DNA from: Bacillus aquiflavi
Lineage (GTDB): Bacteria; Bacillota; Bacilli; Bacillales; Cytobacillaceae
Length of the DNA stretch: 64,000 bases
Direction: 5' to 3'
Assembly (NCBI RefSeq): GCF_019915265.1
Contig: NZ_CP082780.1
Location: forward strand, 1,426,001 to 1,490,000
In this document: in pieces, positions 53,187-60,924 of the stretch
Position numbering within the stretch: position 1 is the first letter of the stretch
How the letters are laid out: each line of letters begins with the position of its first letter
Program-made: the position numbers and the translations under genes
Notes under the pieces: model-generated
Told to the model about the DNA's origin: nothing
What the model saw: only the letters and a program-made list of their open reading frames with translations
Database searches by the model: none

Positions 53187-54557
53187 CTACTTTAAACCCC
53201 CCGTCATTTTTTCGTAATCTACTTCTTTAGGAGCTACTTTAGCCCGTTCAAGAGCAGGTGTATCAGGTCTAGCAATCTGGTAAGCTGCTGAACCTACTAT
53301 TTTAGCTGTTTCAAGCAGCTTTTCTTTACTAATTTTATCGAGAGAATCTTCTGGTGTATGATACCAAGGTTCGGTAGGCGAATGAATAAATAACGCTGCT
53401 GGAATTCCTGCGTAATAGAAAGGAACGTGGTCACTGCGGCCTTCCTGACCATATGTTAACGGTGTTCCCGTTCTAACACCTGCAGCTGCCGATAAATCAG
53501 TAACAAGATTTTTTTCCCCATCAACAGTAAACATCACTAATTCACCAGCATCTTTGCTGCCAACCATATCTAGCTGGAACATGCCGACAATACGATCGAT
53601 TTCTACATCCGTTAATGAATCAACGTATTTGTTTGATCCAATTAAACCAAGCTCTTCTGCACCAAATGTAATAAAATGTATTTCGGTATCGGTAGGCACT
53701 TTCGCTAGTACACGTGCTAATTCTAATGTAACTGCAGTACCTGATGCGTCATCGTTTGCACCGGGTGATGTAGGGACAAAATCATAATGCGCTCCGATAA
53801 CAATGACTTGATTGGTGTCCTTTTGTTTATGAGTAACATCCTTTTTCGCAATTACATTATGAGATTTTTTTTCTTCTATCACACTTCCTGCTATTGTAAT
53901 AGAAGCAGATAAAACATCACCAGAATTTAATTTTTCAACAAGAATATCGCCTTGCTCCTTTGTCATCGCGATTGTCGGGACGAAACGGTTGTCAACGTTT
54001 CCTAGTGTACCATTAAGTTCACCGCTTAAATGATTAAAAATAATCACCGCTTTAGCCCCAGCATTTGCTGCATTGATTACTTTTTCCCCAAAGGTAATCT
54101 CACCGCGCTTAATTAAAGCGATCTTATTTGTTAAATCTTTTCCTTTAATATCATCTGGAGTACCAAGTCCAATATAGTCTAGCTCTCCATTAACGTCTCC
54201 ATTTGGAGTGTATGTGAATGGTGCAGCAGCTACAGTATCTCCATTCACATTTACTGATACTTTAGTTGGAGCTTTGTATTCGATAAATGTAAAAGGTTGG
54301 AGCTCGCTTTCATAGCCATATGAGTCGAATTGTCGTTTAATATATTGTACTGCTTTCCATTCTGCTTCTGTACCAGCAACACGCGGCTCCTTAGAAAGGG
54401 CTTCAATATGGTTAAAAATATTATTAACTTTTAATCTTTTAACTATTTTATTATCAAATGCCTGCTCAGATTGAATTTTAGCGGATACAGAAGAAAATAA
54501 GACACCAAATGCTAAATAAAAAGCAACTAACATAGAAACAATAGATTTTTTCTTCAT
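53187..54557 (-). CDS. Secreted M28-family zinc aminopeptidase with PA domain
   Basis: A 456-residue exported di-zinc peptidase (YwaD-like). Signal peptide (about 1-26), a PA domain (about 120-230: GKDLTNKIALIKRGEITFGE) inserted before the catalytic core. Zinc ligands: IGAHYDFV (His), GANDDASGTA (Asp), FGAEELGLIGS (catalytic Glu and ligand Glu), FQLDMVGS (Asp) and PWYHTPEDSL (His). It would release N-terminal amino acids from peptides outside the cell. ATG 54557, site GAGGAGGTTTTAGTAA. Confidence 0.92.
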   Translation of the reverse strand: MKKKSIVSMLVAFYLAFGVLFSSVSAKIQSEQAFDNKIVKRLKVNNIFNHIEALSKEPRVAGTEAEWKAVQYIKRQFDSYGYESELQPFTFIEYKAPTKVSVNVNGDTVAAAPFTYTPNGDVNGELDYIGLGTPDDIKGKDLTNKIALIKRGEITFGEKVINAANAGAKAVIIFNHLSGELNGTLGNVDNRFVPTIAMTKEQGDILVEKLNSGDVLSASITIAGSVIEEKKSHNVIAKKDVTHKQKDTNQVIVIGAHYDFVPTSPGANDDASGTAVTLELARVLAKVPTDTEIHFITFGAEELGLIGSNKYVDSLTDVEIDRIVGMFQLDMVGSKDAGELVMFTVDGEKNLVTDLSAAAGVRTGTPLTYGQEGRSDHVPFYYAGIPAALFIHSPTEPWYHTPEDSLDKISKEKLLETAKIVGSAAYQIARPDTPALERAKVAPKEVDYEKMTGGLK

Positions 54558-54735
54558 TTACTAAAACCTCCTCATTTTAAATTTGATTCCAATTTAAATG
54601 TTATAAGTAACTGAATATTCTGTAAAGAGTCGTAGTACCTGTTCAAAGCATTTATTTATCTTCCTTTTTGTATATTAATAAGTCATTTTAGTTAAAAATG
54701 GATAATGAATGAAAATAAGGAGGAGTATTTAAATA

Positions 54736-55418
54736 ATGAAAATACTTCAGTTAACTACGGAGCTCGCTGTTGGATTTATTCTATTATTTCTGATTGTGAA
54801 AATTGTCGGAAAAAAAATTATTAATCAAATTAGTCCTTTTACATTTATCGCATCTATCGTTTTAGGAGAATTACTTGGAAATGCATTGTATGATCCAAAT
54901 GCTAACGTATTAACAATCATTTATACGATGCTTTTATGGGGCTTTTTTTTATTTATTGTCGAATATCTTGGACAAAAATTTTTATCTTTTCGCGGGATCA
55001 TTGAGGGAAAACCTTCCGCGCTAATCAAAAATGGTGTCATTGATCGGGAAGAGTAAAAAAAAAAAATCATATGAATATAAACCAATTGCAAAGCTTGCTT
55101 CGGCAAAGCGAAACTTTTTCAGTAAGAGAGGTAGCGTATTGCTATCTTGAGGCAAATGGATCAATCAGTATATTGAAAAAGTCAAAATATCAAAAAACAG
55201 CCCAGGAAGATTTTAATTTGCCAATTAAATCTGTTGCAGTCCCAGTAACCTTAATTCGTGATGGCCAAGTGTTATGGGATGAGCTAAAGGAATTAAATTA
55301 TGACGAGGCATGGCTAAAATCACAATTATTAGCCCATGTTCATGTTGTTGATTATTCTAAAATATTTTTAGCAGAATGGCTTGAGGGAGACGGAATGTTC
55401 GTGCAAACAATTACATAG
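54736..55418 (+). pseudogene. YetF-like (DUF421) membrane protein, frameshifted
   Basis: The first part (106 codons) has three membrane segments and the DUF421 core GKKIINQISPFTFIASIVLG, and ends GVIDREE then TAA at 55054-55056, in front of a run of 12 A (55055-55066). The second part, in another frame from ATG 55071 on, is the YetF C-terminal domain (LLRQSETFSVREVAYCYLEA, LIRDGQVLWDELKELNYDEA). Adding one T before the A run (GAG TTA AAA...) restores one frame. The break falls at the same aligned Leu codon as in the gene at 29141. No ribosome site precedes ATG 55071. A homopolymer sequencing error is possible. Confidence 0.8.
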
Positions 55419-55421
55419 AAA

Positions 55422-55446
55422 AGGACTTCCCAATTATAGAAGTCCT
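55422..55446. terminator. Bidirectional terminator
   Basis: AGGACTTC and GAAGTCCT around CCAATTATA, between convergent genes. Confidence 0.75.
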
Positions 55447-55468
55447 GTCCTATTTTAGCGAACTATAC

Positions 55469-55897
55469 TTACGTTAACAAAGCTAATTGAATTTCTGAAA
55501 GCCGATGTCTTATCACTAATTGTACTTTCCTTGCTTTTTCATGTAAAAACTTAATATCTTCTGTTTGTTTTTCCCATGATAATTTCGTTTCTTTTTCTAA
55601 TTTTTCTACCTCTTTCTCGAACCAAAAATGATACTTCTCATAGATTTGTATACAAGCTTTTTCGTTTTGAAATTCTTCTGGAACAGTGAAGTTTAATTGA
55701 CTAAACCAAAGTTGAAATTCCTTTTCACCGTATTTTTCTATTCTTTTTCTAAATAAAGCGATTATTTCTTTAATAAATTCATGCTGAAATTTATCTTTGA
55801 TCATCATTTGTTCAATATTTGTTAAAGTATAGTTGCTTAAATTGTCATCTTTTACCCATAAAACATCTTTTAAAAACCGATTAATTTCTCCACTCAT
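55469..55897 (-). CDS. Hypothetical helical protein
   Basis: A 142-residue hydrophilic, mostly alpha-helical protein with Trp-rich positions (LWVKDD, FQLWFSQLNF, YHFWFEKE) and a probable coiled coil at about 85-125. No signal or membrane segment. ATG 55897 follows GGAGGTGTTACA. I do not recognise the family; the ribosome site and composition support a real gene. Confidence 0.65.
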   Translation of the reverse strand: MSGEINRFLKDVLWVKDDNLSNYTLTNIEQMMIKDKFQHEFIKEIIALFRKRIEKYGEKEFQLWFSQLNFTVPEEFQNEKACIQIYEKYHFWFEKEVEKLEKETKLSWEKQTEDIKFLHEKARKVQLVIRHRLSEIQLALLT

Positions 55898-56090
55898 TGT
55901 AACACCTCCATGTTAAAATCCCTTTACTTCTTCATACGTTTTTAATCATTGATAAGTTTCCTTTAATAAATAGTCGGAATTTTAGGGAAATTTCTTTAAA
56001 GTAATCGATCAACGATGAAAACGTGGTAAAATGAAGAAAAGTCATTAGCTTTGAGGTATTTTTTCAACTGAAACGCTTGCCAAAGAGAAA

Positions 56091-56198
56091 GTGAAGAAAA
56101 GGATCGCTTTTCAGTTAGCAACATTAGTTGTGATTATTTGTTTATTATTGTGTATTTTTAATTTTAATCAAGGCTATGTTAGCATTCTTCATTTCTAA
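56091..56198 (+). CDS. Possible small membrane peptide (35 aa)
   Basis: GTG 56091 gives KKRIAFQLATLVVIICLLLC and a short polar end, i.e. one membrane helix behind a basic start. The ribosome site (AAAGAGAAA) is weak and too close. It lies just upstream of formate dehydrogenase. Low certainty. Confidence 0.35.
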   Translation: MKKRIAFQLATLVVIICLLLCIFNFNQGYVSILHF

Positions 56199-56250
56199 TC
56201 GTTCGATGAATGATTAACATAGTTTTAATAAAAAACTAGGAGGGACCGAT

Positions 56251-58314
56251 GTGGAAGAAGTAACGAAAGTTAAAACGGTTTGTGGCTATTGCGGCACTGG
56301 CTGCGGTCTAGTTCTTGAAGTACAAAATAATGAAATTGTCAGAATTCGCGGCGACCGCCAAGCGCCTGTAAATAAAGGGCAAACATGTGTAAAGGGGGCG
56401 TTTGCTTACAAATATGTCCATGCTAAAGAAAGGCTTCGTACCCCGCTTATTCGTAAAGCTGGAAAACTAGTCGAAGCAACATGGGAGGAGGCATTAACAT
56501 TTATTTCTAGTAAGCTCAGCTTCATTAAAACAAAATGGGGTTCTGATGCGATTTCAATGTTTGCATGTGCTAGATCAACGAATGAATCTAATTACATTAC
56601 TCAGAAGTTTATGAGGGCAGCGATTGGGAGCAACAATATTGACGGCTGTAATCGTACTTGACACGCTCCAAGTGTTGCCGGTCTGGCAACTGTATTTGGC
56701 AGTGGTTTTCCTACTAACACACTTGATGATTTTGATGAGGCTGAAATATTACTCTTAATGGGATCTAATACAACTGAAGCCCATCCAATTATTGCAAACC
56801 GAATGAAAAAAGCAGTAAAATCTGGATTAAAGATAATTGTCGTTGATCCCCGAAAAATTGATATGGTGAAGGTGGCCCATCGTCATCTCCAAATTAATGT
56901 CGGCAGTGATATTGCATTAATTAATGCACTAATACATGTCATTATCAAGGAAAATTTGTATAATCCAAATTTTATACAGGAGCTTACCGATAATTTTGAA
57001 GAATTGAAAAAACAAGTAGAGCAATATACGCCTGAATATGCAGCCTCGATTACGGGATTGACTCCCGAAGAAATCGTCGAAACAGCAAGAGAATATGCAA
57101 CTGCAAGCAGTGCATTGATTGCCTATACACTTGGAATTACAGAGCATCACTGTGGCGTAAATAATGTTTTTGATATTGCCAATCTTGCTTTATTAACAGG
57201 TAATATTGGTAAAAAAGGTAGCGGTATTATGCCACTGCGTGGTCAAAATAATGTGCAAGGTGCAGGAGATATGGGATGCTTGCCTAACCAGCTCCCTGGC
57301 GGTGTTTTTATTACAAATGATCAATACCGATCTCGTTTTGAAGATGCGTGGGGTGTTTCTATCCCAAAAGAGGTAGGAGATACGCAAACAAGAACATTTG
57401 AGCGAATTGAAACAGGTGATCTGAAAGCTCTTTATATTATCGGTGAAAATCCGTTAACAGCGGATGTTCATCTCACACATACTCGGAAACTGTTTGAGCA
57501 ATTAGATTTGTTAGTTGTACAAGACATTTTCTTAACCGAAACAGCAAAATTTGCTGATGTTGTTCTTCCAGCAAAATCATGGGCTGAGGCGGATGGAACG
57601 TATACAAATACAGATAGAAGAGTGCAGCGCGCACGTAAGGCTGTTGAGTCTCATCCAAATGTGAAAGAAGATTGGGAAATTATTTGTGAATTATCAACGT
57701 TGTTAGGTTACCCGATGAATTATGCAAACAGTGAAGAAATATGGGATGAAGTTCGCACTTTAGCTCATGAAATGTATGGAGGCATTTCATATACTCGATT
57801 AGAAAAGGAATATGCTATTCATTACCCTTGTCCAAATGAAACACATCCTGGTACATTCATTTTGCATGAGCGTTTCCATCAAAAAAATGAAGGTAAGTCA
57901 AAATCTCCTTTTATACCAGTAACATACACACCGCCAGTTGAGCTGCCGAATGAAGAATATCCATTTACGTTGACGACAGGAAGACGCTATGAATCTTATA
58001 ACACACATACGCAAACTCGATATTATGCAAAAGGAGTAAAAATAAAACAGACTGAGGAAACAGTCGATATTCATCCTAATGATGCTAACTTACTTGGCAT
58101 TCAGGACGGAGATTTAGTTAAAGTCACATCTCGTCGGGGTGAAATCACTGTTAAGACTAAAGTAACAGATCAAGTTGTTCCAGGTCTCGTTTTTATGAGC
58201 TTTCATTGGTCTGAAGTCCCGACGAATATATTAACGATCGATGAATATGATCCTATTTCGGGAACTGCTGAATTTAAAGCATGTGCTGTTAATATTACAG
58301 CAGTTAAATCATAA
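56251..58314 (+). CDS. fdhF: Formate dehydrogenase, FdhF-like selenoprotein (in-frame TGA = Sec137)
   Basis: Oxidises formate to CO2 with a molybdopterin cofactor, a [4Fe-4S] cluster and an active-site Sec. 687 residues when TGA 56659-56661 is read as Sec. Motifs: cluster site VCGYCGTGCGLVLEV with a distal Cys in GQTCVKG, then SNNIDGCNRT-U-HAPSVAGLA, matching the Sec-His-x-PSVAGL active site of E. coli FdhF (Sec140). Downstream are LLMGSNTTEAHPI, GNIGKKGSGIMPLRGQNNVQ, VVLPAKSWAEADGTYTNTDR and the molybdopterin-dinucleotide domain (LTTGRRYESYNTHTQTR). The length equals FdhF; it lacks the 2Fe-2S extension of B. subtilis YrhE/YjgC. GTG 56251 follows AGGAGGGACCGAT. No electron-transfer partner or fdhD is adjacent. 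Confidence 0.93.
56674..56690 (+). promoter_or_regulatory. SECIS stem-loop of formate dehydrogenase
   Basis: Twelve bases after the TGA, GTTGCC and GGCAAC form a perfect 6-bp stem on the loop GGTCT. The E. coli fdhF SECIS has the same GGUCU apical loop at similar spacing, so SelB-directed Sec insertion is strongly supported. Confidence 0.9.
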
Positions 58315-58327
58315 ATTTATTTCTTTC

Positions 58328-58436
58328 GACTGATCTAAAAATCCTTGTCAGTCAAGGTGCACGGGACAAAACGGAAGCGAATAGAACAGTCGTTCATGAG
58401 CTTAGCAACGAAGAATGCGAGCGTTTATTAGCAGTC
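58328..58436 (+). repeat. Dispersed imperfect-palindrome repeat, full-length
   Basis: GACTGATCTAAAAATCCTTG to GCGAGCGTTTATTAGCAGTC, with TCAGTCAAGGTGCAC, GGAAGCGAATAGAACAGTCG, TTCATGAGCTTAG and CAACGAAGAATGCGAGCG. Confidence 0.85.
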
Positions 58437-58438
58437 CG

Positions 58439-58464
58439 AGAGACTTTCGTTATGGAAGTCTCTT
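58439..58464 (+). terminator. Terminator hairpin beside repeat
   Basis: AGAGACTT and AAGTCTCT around TCGTTATGG, followed by TTCTTTC; probably the fdhF terminator displaced by the repeat. Confidence 0.7.
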
Positions 58465-58919
58465 TCTTTCGTTCCCCCTTTGCCATCTAGAACTGCGATG
58501 ACTAACTGAAGTTTCACTTTATATTAGTAGATGTTTCGAACATTTTGTTCTCACATCGTTTAAATATATTAAATGTAAATATGAGCTTTTAATAATGCTT
58601 CATGTTAAGTTAACAGGATTGATCGTTTTAAACTGATTTCTTTCGAAGTAATTTTTTAAAAATATCTGTTTGAATCAGCTATATAATTAACTCTATAAAA
58701 GATACTCATATTTGCTGTTCTGTATTTTAATTTTATTCTCCTTTATTCCTTAAAAGTTCGCATTATCCTTTTTCTTTTAAGCTGTTGAAGAAAGCCGACA
58801 CAACATATAATTTCAATCATTCATCCTTTTAGCCATTTGTTTTCGTCTTAAAATATATGTAGAGAGATATAAATTTCATATTGATTACTGATAATGACAT
58901 CATTTACATGATGAAAAAG
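58465..58919. other. Long intergenic region, no gene seen
   Basis: About 450 A/T-rich bases between fdhF and the MarR gene. I see no frame with a ribosome site, no tRNA-like fold and no repeat. It is the largest unexplained gap in this part of the window. Confidence 0.45.
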
Positions 58920-58952
58920 TTGACATTTAGTATACTAATTGTTAGTATACTA
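58920..58952 (+). promoter_or_regulatory. Promoter with twin palindromic operators of the MarR gene
   Basis: TTGACA (58920-58925) and TAGTAT (58943-58948) at 17-base spacing form a promoter. Two copies of the perfect palindrome TAGTATACTA (58928-58937, 58943-58952) lie in the spacer and over the -10, centres 15 bp apart. This fits autorepression by the MarR protein. Confidence 0.8.
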
Positions 58953-58955
58953 GCT

Positions 58956-59378
58956 ATGAAGGATAATAGTGTAACAATTAATTGTTTAGCTTTTCAATTA
59001 AGCTTAGCTCGTAAAAAGATTCAAAAGTGGTATGAGCAATATTTAAAATCGCTAGGTTTAAATACTTCTTACGTTTATGTAATGGAGGTATTAAAAGACT
59101 TTGGCCCATCTACGTTAACGACTATTGCCGAAAATTTAGAGCTTGAGCGAGCTACTGTAAGTAATTTGCTTTCACGAATGGAGAGAGATGATTTTATTAA
59201 ACGTTTACCAGGGAAGGAAAGGAGGTCAATGGAAGTTCATTTAACGGCAAAAGGGGAGGAAATTTTAGATGAAGCATTAAACGCTTTAAGGCAAGCTGAC
59301 AAAAGTTTAAATATTGAACTCGATGGGAATTTAGAAATCATTAAACAAGCAGTTAAATTACTAAACAAAACGTTGTAG
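58956..59378 (+). CDS. MarR-family transcriptional regulator
   Basis: A 140-residue winged-helix regulator: FQLSLARKKIQKWYEQYLKS, YVYVMEVLKDFGPSTLTTIA, the recognition helix LELERATVSNLLSRMERDDF, and the wing IKRLPGKERRSMEVHLTAKG. It resembles the MarR subgroup with an N-terminal Cys (INCLAF, Cys10), as in OhrR-type redox sensors. ATG 58956 is only a few bases after the expected transcription start, so the mRNA may be leaderless. The YciI-like gene follows after 13 bp. Confidence 0.88.
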   Translation: MKDNSVTINCLAFQLSLARKKIQKWYEQYLKSLGLNTSYVYVMEVLKDFGPSTLTTIAENLELERATVSNLLSRMERDDFIKRLPGKERRSMEVHLTAKGEEILDEALNALRQADKSLNIELDGNLEIIKQAVKLLNKTL

Positions 59379-59391
59379 GAGTGAAAATTTG

Positions 59392-59712
59392 ATGAAAAAA
59401 TTTATCGTACAACTTTCAAATAAACAAAGGGAGCTGATGACTGAAGCACTTATTACTGATCATGTTACTTATTTAAAAAGATTAAAAAGGGAAGGTGTGT
59501 TATCTTTTTGCGGGCCTTGTGTAGATGGGACTGCTTTTATGATGATCCAAGCTGCTTCATTGAAGGAAGCGAAGGATTATGTAGAAAATGATCCTTTTTC
59601 AAAAGTTGATTATTACATAGACCGCAAAATAGTAGAAATTGAAGAGGCTAATGAAGAGAACAATTTTTTAATGGCTGATGTATTGAACAGCTTAAGGCAA
59701 AAGTCAAAATAA
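59392..59712 (+). CDS. YciI-like protein
   Basis: A 106-residue ferredoxin-like-fold protein of the YciI family: QLSNKQRELMTEALITDHVT with the conserved His, YLKRLKREGVLSFCGPCVDG, and the block ASLKEAKDYVENDPFSKVDY. YciI proteins are small enzymes or binding proteins of mostly unknown reaction. It is co-transcribed with the MarR gene (13 bp gap) and probably controlled by it. The SFCGPC dithiol is notable next to a possible redox sensor. ATG 59392, site TAGGAGTGAAAATTTG. Confidence 0.85.
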   Translation: MKKFIVQLSNKQRELMTEALITDHVTYLKRLKREGVLSFCGPCVDGTAFMMIQAASLKEAKDYVENDPFSKVDYYIDRKIVEIEEANEENNFLMADVLNSLRQKSK

Positions 59713-59783
59713 GTGTTAGCTGCACTTTAACAGTTTATAGTTAGAGAACTTAAATAATGTCTTTACTAACAATATAAAAATAA

Positions 59784-59812
59784 AAGCAGATGGCTGTTTT
59801 GCTATCTGCTTA
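59784..59812. terminator. Bidirectional terminator
   Basis: AAGCAGATGGC and GCTATCTGCTT around TGTTTT, between convergent genes. Confidence 0.75.
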
Positions 59813-59827
59813 AAGGTGTTCAAAAAG

Positions 59828-59962
59828 TTATTCAGGTTTTTGGGCGAGGCAGCGATCGCATTCCATCATGTACGATTCAGCTTGCTCGTTTATTTGTTCG
59901 CCACACTCCGGACATACTTTCTTAGGTAAATTTCTAAAAAATTCTACTGGACTTTGTAACAA
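59828..59962 (-). CDS. yhfH: YhfH-like small zinc-ribbon protein (44 aa)
   Basis: TTG 59962 behind GGAGGCGTTTATT gives LLQSPVEFFRNLPKKVCPEC, then GEQINEQAESYMMECDRCLA and a short end. VEFFRNLP plus the CPEC/CDRC zinc-ribbon pairs is the YhfH family of Bacilli. It is a small cytoplasmic protein of unknown role. It is divergent from the DsrE-like gene. Confidence 0.8.
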   Translation of the reverse strand: MLQSPVEFFRNLPKKVCPECGEQINEQAESYMMECDRCLAQKPE

Positions 59963-60205
59963 AATAAACGCCTCCTTTAATATAGTACAGTTTTATAAAA
60001 TTCGTATCTGTTATAAAACAGTATACACGATAATAAATAAAATGTGTAGTTTTTTTTAAAAAAATAATAAATTTATTTTTAATTAATGTATTTATAGAAA
60101 TTACGTGGTTACAACAAGTCAATCTCTGCAATGTCCGAAAAAACAGAAGAATAATTTTAGTTCTAATAGATTAAACTGAAATAAAGTACAGATCATTTTC
60201 TTTTA
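59963..60205. other. Divergent intergenic region, A/T-rich
   Basis: Contains promoter sequence for both the YhfH and DsrE-like genes; no other gene is seen. Confidence 0.45.
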
Positions 60206-60225
60206 TATACCTATATAGGTATAAT
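60206..60225 (+). promoter_or_regulatory. 18-bp perfect palindrome overlapping the promoter of the DsrE-like gene
   Basis: TATACCTATATAGGTATA (60206-60223) runs into the -10 box TATAAT (60220-60225). The ATACC...GGTAT arms recall CsoR/CstR-type operators, which control sulfur-transfer genes in Firmicutes. The regulator is not in the window. Confidence 0.65.
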
Positions 60226-60266
60226 AGAAATTGTAAAACAATACTTTTTGAAAGGGGTTTTATTTT

Positions 60267-60644
60267 ATGTCACAGCCATCGTTTTTAATTACGTTAACTG
60301 CTAAGGAAAACAACTCAAACAATGTAACAATTGCTTTTACAATGGGGGTAAAGGCTTTAGAGAAGGGGCATGAAACGGCTATTATGCTTTTATCTGATGC
60401 TGTTCATTTAGCAAAGAAAGGGTATGCAGATTCAATTGATATCGGAGCACCATTTTCTCCAGTGAAAGATTTATTAACGAAATTTCTTGAAAAAGGCGGT
60501 CAATTAAAAGTTTGTTCATCATGTATGGAGCATAACGGTATTTCAAAAGACGATAATTTATTAGAAAATATTGAAATTATTACAGCTGATGATGTAATAG
60601 ATTACATAACAAATGCAAAATCAACACTTCAATTAAACAGTTAA
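60267..60644 (+). CDS. DsrE/DsrF-like sulfur-relay protein
   Basis: A 125-residue DsrE-fold protein: FLITLTAKENNSNNVTIAFT, MGVKALEKGHETAIMLLSDA, and the motif LKVCSSCMEHNGI with two Cys in C-x-x-C at the usual active position. Such proteins carry persulfide (and in some systems selenium) between enzymes in the cytoplasm. It starts at ATG 60267 behind GAAAGGGGTTTTATTTT. A palindrome in its promoter suggests thiol- or persulfide-dependent control. A role in delivering selenium to the window's selenoproteins is speculative. Confidence 0.85.
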   Translation: MSQPSFLITLTAKENNSNNVTIAFTMGVKALEKGHETAIMLLSDAVHLAKKGYADSIDIGAPFSPVKDLLTKFLEKGGQLKVCSSCMEHNGISKDDNLLENIEIITADDVIDYITNAKSTLQLNS

Positions 60645-60714
60645 ATTACGCACCCTTAAAATAGTATAAATAAACGAAAAGGGTTGTAAGAGAAAAAAGC
60701 CCTTGAATAAAAAT

Positions 60715-60743
60715 ACCCACAAAGAAAATAAACCTTTGTGGGT
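60715..60743. terminator. Terminator of the DsrE-like gene
   Basis: ACCCACAAAG and CTTTGTGGGT around AAAATAAAC. A decayed direct copy lies at 60879-60910, beyond the repeat. Confidence 0.8.
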
Positions 60744-60747
60744 TTCT

Positions 60748-60834
60748 GACTGTTGACAAACGAACTTATGAACGCTTTGTTCTACTCGTTTCCGACTCAT
60801 TGCTCGATGCTTCGACTGACAAGCATTTCTAGTC
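60748..60834 (-). repeat. Dispersed imperfect-palindrome repeat, reverse
   Basis: GACTGTTGACAAACGAACTT, ATGAACGCTTTGTTCTACTC, GTTTCCGACTCATTGCTCGA and GACTGACAAGCATTTCTAGTC. Confidence 0.85.
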
Positions 60835-60878
60835 TCTCGCTCGGAAAATAGATTCTAATATTGACCATATACATTCTT

Positions 60879-60910
60879 AAACCCTTAAGGAAAATAAATC
60901 TTTATGAGTT
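60879..60910. repeat. Decayed second copy of the terminator at 60715
   Basis: AAACCCTTAAGGAAAATAAA followed by TCTTTATGAGTTT aligns with the terminator ACCCACAAAGAAAATAAACC followed by TTTGTGGGTTT. The repeat lies between the two. Confidence 0.65.
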
Positions 60911-60924
60911 TGGAACTGAACTGA

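Noticed and set aside
58881-58955. Upstream extension of the MarR protein to 58881
   Set aside because: It would place the promoter and both operator palindromes inside the coding sequence and gives an unrelated hydrophobic leader.
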